From the NCBI GenBank assembly GCA_018066175.1, contig JAGHRV010000010.1:1-64000 (forward strand): DNA of 64,000 bases. The letters run 5' to 3'. The stretch is from Candidatus Colicola equi. GTDB lineage: Bacteria; Bacteroidota; Bacteroidia; Bacteroidales; Paludibacteraceae. A model generated the notes under the pieces. That model was not told the origin of the DNA, did no database searches, and was given only the letters and a program-made list of their open reading frames with translations. Shown in pieces: positions 61,639 to 64,000 of the stretch (positions within the stretch are counted from its first letter, which is position 1; each line of letters starts with the position of its first letter). Position numbers and translations under genes: made by a program.

Positions 61639-62513
61639 GCGCGAGAGGGACGTTTCTTAGCAACTATTACAACAGCCACAATAGCGGCAATGAGGATAAT
61701 CAGCATGATAAGGCATAAGCGTGGTGTGAACCAAACATGTGGTACTACCGGAGGTTCGCCCGTAGATAAATCGCCCACATATTCCAACAGAGGTTGACCG
61801 TTGACGGTGGCCTGCGACCATGCTTCTACGATGAGCGTGGCATAAAGCAGTTTATCTTCGTTGGAAGATATATAATCATAATTATCATACAAGAACCAAT
61901 CAAATAGCAGTTGATGCCACGGATAGGCATCTAACACTTGCCGAGCCACTTCGGCGCGAGGCAGTTTGACTACTTCGGGCCAAACAGTATAATGAATAGT
62001 ATCCGGCTCCAATGCCTGATGCACATACCGCACAGCCGACAAACCACAGCCACGGCGTTCTAAATTCCAAGACAGTTGATTACCATACGACACATGGTTA
62101 TCCATAATCTCCCAAAGACGTTGTTTAGCTGCCGGAGGCAGGTTAAGACGATACTCATGTACGGAACGATTCCATTTCTGATAATCCTTGATGTAATCCT
62201 GCGTAGGCACGCAGTACATACCCATTTTTAGGTCGCCGGTTATAAATCGCCATACGTTACCTTCAATAGGTTCGCTTTCGTAGCTGAAGCAATTATCCAG
62301 ATTAAAAACAGGGCATTGCAAACGAATCCAAGCATGTCCAGCCACTCCCATAAAATCATCTCTCCAATCAGTAGGATCGGCTACACAGAGGCTGGCAATG
62401 ACAAAATCATCAGCGGTGCGGTCGATGGTATCACCAAAGAGGGGATCTATTTCGCGCGCATAGGACGCGAGCGTGCACGCGATAAATAATAAGGATAGAA
62501 CGAATCGTTTCAT
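61635..62513 (-). CDS. DUF4105 (Lnb N-terminal-like) membrane-anchored periplasmic protein
   Basis: A 292-residue protein with a signal peptide (residues 1-19, SYA-R), a periplasmic DUF4105-type domain (about 30-240) with GVAGHAWIRLQCP near 57-69 and RRGCGLSAVRYVHQAL near 153-168, and a C-terminal membrane helix (about 264-285) followed by a basic tail. Related domains occur in Lnb-type and other periplasmic hydrolases with a conserved Cys/His site; the cysteine and histidine above are the candidates. It overlaps genes on both sides by 4 bases. A role in handling or exporting the product at the inner membrane is plausible, not shown. Confidence 0.72.
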   Translation of the reverse strand: MKRFVLSLLFIACTLASYAREIDPLFGDTIDRTADDFVIASLCVADPTDWRDDFMGVAGHAWIRLQCPVFNLDNCFSYESEPIEGNVWRFITGDLKMGMYCVPTQDYIKDYQKWNRSVHEYRLNLPPAAKQRLWEIMDNHVSYGNQLSWNLERRGCGLSAVRYVHQALEPDTIHYTVWPEVVKLPRAEVARQVLDAYPWHQLLFDWFLYDNYDYISSNEDKLLYATLIVEAWSQATVNGQPLLEYVGDLSTGEPPVVPHVWFTPRLCLIMLIILIAAIVAVVIVAKKRPSRA

Positions 62514-63232
62514 AATATCGTATAATCAGATTTCTCCAAGGCGCGGTCGGCATCCGGAGCAAAAGTACAATCTTCTAAGATTAAGTTCTGGCAATAGCAA
62601 AGGGGTTGCGTACCACTAATGCGACAACGCACTAAATGCAGGTTTCGACTATACCAACCGATGTATTCGCCCTTGAGGTCAGAGTCATAGATGGTACAGT
62701 CATCACTCTCCCAAAAAGCATCCTTGGTATCCAACGTAGCATGATGAATCTCTATATGACGCGCATACTGGAAGATATATTTGCCTTGCAACTGCAAGTG
62801 GGTTATCTTGAGGTTCTCGGCATGCAGAAAAGCATACTCGGCATTGGTCATTTGCAGGCGATTGAGTTCGCCTCCGCGACATTTCCAAAAGAACTCAGCA
62901 GCATTGCTGATAGGACAATCCTCCACGGTTAGGTCGGTGAGTTCGCGGAACATCTTAGGTGAATCAATCTGGCATCGCCGATAGGTGTGATGCCGGCCAT
63001 ACCACGAGCAGGCTCGGGCCGAAGGAGCGAACACACTATCTTCGCATAGCACATCTTCGCATTCCCAGAACACATACATCCCTTGCACATCACAATGGGC
63101 AGCCTCGATACGACGGCTGCATTTGAGTGCCGATTCACCCATAAGCACCGTAACATGCTCTAAACGCACATCTTGACTCTCATATAGGGGACGTTCACCC
63201 TCGATGGAAATATGTTGGATAAGTTTTTTCAT
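62510..63232 (-). CDS. DUF3737 beta-helix protein
   Basis: A 240-residue protein of the DUF3737 family, a pentapeptide-like right-handed beta-helix. The C-terminal signature is unmistakable: LQGKYIFQYARHIEIH, LDTKDAFWESDDC, LKGEYIGWYSRNLHLVRC and SGTQPLCYCQNLILEDC over about residues 147-227. No signal peptide is present, so it should be cytosolic. The molecular role is unknown; beta-helix proteins may scaffold or bind carbohydrate-like ligands. It is the first gene of the five-gene operon. A 9-bp hairpin lies 10-42 bases before its start codon. Confidence 0.88.
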   Translation of the reverse strand: MKKLIQHISIEGERPLYESQDVRLEHVTVLMGESALKCSRRIEAAHCDVQGMYVFWECEDVLCEDSVFAPSARACSWYGRHHTYRRCQIDSPKMFRELTDLTVEDCPISNAAEFFWKCRGGELNRLQMTNAEYAFLHAENLKITHLQLQGKYIFQYARHIEIHHATLDTKDAFWESDDCTIYDSDLKGEYIGWYSRNLHLVRCRISGTQPLCYCQNLILEDCTFAPDADRALEKSDYTIL

Positions 63233-63242
63233 TTTATACCAT

Positions 63243-63274
63243 AATGCATCGCAGAGTGAGCCCTACGATGCATT
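63243..63274 (-). terminator. Hairpin between exbD and the DUF3737 operon
   Basis: Perfect 9-bp stem AATGCATCG / CGATGCATT with a 14-base loop. On the minus strand it is not followed by a T-run. It may be the processing or termination point of the exb operon or a leader hairpin controlling readthrough into the acyl ligase operon. No TAnnTTTG promoter is seen in the 78-base gap. Confidence 0.5.
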
Positions 63275-63310
63275 AAAGATAGATACTGATTGGCGTTAGC
63301 CTATCGGGTA

Positions 63311-63781
63311 TTAATAGCTAGTGCGTTGCGTAGCAGCATAACTAATCTTAAGTGCATACGCGCGGCGCAGTTCTTGCTTGATATCTGCGATGATACCCAT
63401 GCGAGTTTCCTTATCAGCCTTGATAGAAACAGTCATCAAACCTTGATCTTGTTCTTTCATAGCGGAGCGCTCGTTGATGATATAGTCACCTATCTCCTTC
63501 TTATCCGCGAAGGCGTCATCCAATTGGATGCGGGATTCGGCACCATATTGTTTACGGAACTCAGCGGTAGGGGTACCAACATAGATATAACGAACGAGTG
63601 ATTTCTTCTCCAATTTGGTGAGCTCAGTAGCCTGAGGGTTCTGGAACTGCACCTTAAGCGAGACCTCCTTCATAGAGGTAACGGACATGAAGAAGAACAA
63701 GAGCATAAAGATGATATCGGGCAGTGAACTGGTGTTCAAAGCGGGCATCTCACGTTTATCATTACGACGTATCTTAGCCAT
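63311..63781 (-). CDS. exbD: Biopolymer transport protein ExbD
   Basis: A 156-residue inner-membrane protein of the ExbB-ExbD-TonB energy system. A short cytosolic start (MAKIRRNDKREMPALNTSSLPD) leads into a single membrane helix, IIFMLLFFFMSVTSM, near residues 24-38, which contains the typical pattern although the proton-binding Asp sits just before it. The periplasmic domain follows, with MTVSIKADKETRMGIIADIKQELRRA near 116-141 in parts. Two bases separate it from another exbD upstream. Confidence 0.92.
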   Translation of the reverse strand: MAKIRRNDKREMPALNTSSLPDIIFMLLFFFMSVTSMKEVSLKVQFQNPQATELTKLEKKSLVRYIYVGTPTAEFRKQYGAESRIQLDDAFADKKEIGDYIINERSAMKEQDQGLMTVSIKADKETRMGIIADIKQELRRAYALKISYAATQRTSY

Positions 63782-63783
63782 GA

Positions 63784-64000
63784 TTAGTTTCCTCCGTAGT
63801 TTTTAGGTTCAGCCTCCGAAATCTTTTGAGGATAAATCTTTTGGATTCGCTTTTGCGTATCCTCATCCAATTCGTTATAGCCACAATGGAAATACTTGTG
63901 CGCACATTCGTCACGCAGTTCGTTATAGGCAGCTACCAGTTCATTCTGAACATTCAGGTACGCTTGATACTGCGTATCCACATCGTTCTGAACGGAAATG
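63784..64000 (-). CDS. exbD: Biopolymer transport protein ExbD, partial (runs off the window)
   Basis: The C-terminal 71 residues of a second ExbD, open to the window end. The frame reads ISVQNDVDTQYQAYLNVQNE and ends IQKIYPQKISEAEPKNYGGN, the C-terminal signature of the long ExbD form of Bacteroidota. An internal GTG at 63981 is not the true start. Two exbD genes in tandem, normally preceded by exbB, are typical of this phylum. Confidence 0.9.
   Translation of the reverse strand, partial: ISVQNDVDTQYQAYLNVQNELVAAYNELRDECAHKYFHCGYNELDEDTQKRIQKIYPQKISEAEPKNYGGN

Overview
The window is about 64 kb of a Bacteroidota chromosome, most likely from an uncultured member of the Bacteroidales. The upstream regions repeatedly show the promoter type of this phylum, TTTG, then about 20 bases, then TAnnTTTG. 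Many genes are typical of the group: DUF4271 protein, HemD-RnpA-YidD cluster, LOG family, U32 peptidase, paired OmpH chaperones beside BamA and UppS, DUF6089 protein, a fused NfnA/NfnB-like oxidoreductase, a serpin, and the long Bacteroidota form of ExbD. No rRNA genes and no CRISPR array are visible. Three tRNA genes are present: Ser-TGA, Arg-CCG and Arg-CCT.

Layout. 1-2.4 kb: a DUF4143 ATPase, then a gene-free, strongly structured stretch with divergent orphan promoters and a partial copy of the tRNA-Ser 3' end. 2.4-9.4 kb: AI-2E family permease, zinc peptidase plus Fur regulator, and a plus-strand cluster from a LOG protein through hemD, rnpA, yidD and trmD to a convergent RluA synthase. 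9.4-12 kb: a PnuC-like transporter fused to adenine deaminase. 12-22.5 kb: dTDP-rhamnose genes, PhoH, glnS, and a lipid A operon (HD protein, lpxD, lpxC, lpxA) in which LpxC lacks the FabZ domain usual in this phylum. 22.6-28.2 kb: an AT-rich accessory island with a second DUF4143 ATPase, a tandem repeat array, a long hairpin element, a BsuBI/PstI-type restriction-modification pair and a WYL regulator. 28.3-37 kb: PEGA protein, U32 peptidase, asd, fabF, acpP, mutL and a TPR lipoprotein. 37-43 kb: plus-strand psd, deoC, prmA and the Nfn-like fusion. 43-54.5 kb: serpin, rpsO, murF, MFS transporter, two OmpH proteins, bamA, uppS, DUF6089 and hflX. 54.6-57.3 kb: a coiled-coil secreted protein, a 44-residue peptide gene and a small basic protein. 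57.8-63.2 kb: the most notable locus. 63.3-64 kb: two exbD genes, the upstream one cut by the window edge.

The locus at 57.8-63.2 kb is a five-gene operon on the minus strand: DUF3737, DUF4105, a condensation domain fused to a PsiD-like decarboxylase, a carrier protein and an AMP-forming acyl ligase. All four junctions are 4-base overlaps. The gene content suggests a self-contained pathway. The ligase would load an acyl group onto the carrier, the decarboxylase would turn an amino acid into an amine, and the condensation domain would join the two. The expected product is an N-acyl amine (fatty acid amide) or a related lipid. The domains are read from sequence; the product is inference.

Other points that merit checking are the PnuC-adenine deaminase fusion, the FabZ-free LpxC, the 146-base nested hairpin next to four exact-period 23-base repeats, the orphan promoters and hairpins near 1.8-2.1 kb, a conserved small gene broken by one base near 48.06 kb, and a 52-base hairpin repeat present at both ends of the window.
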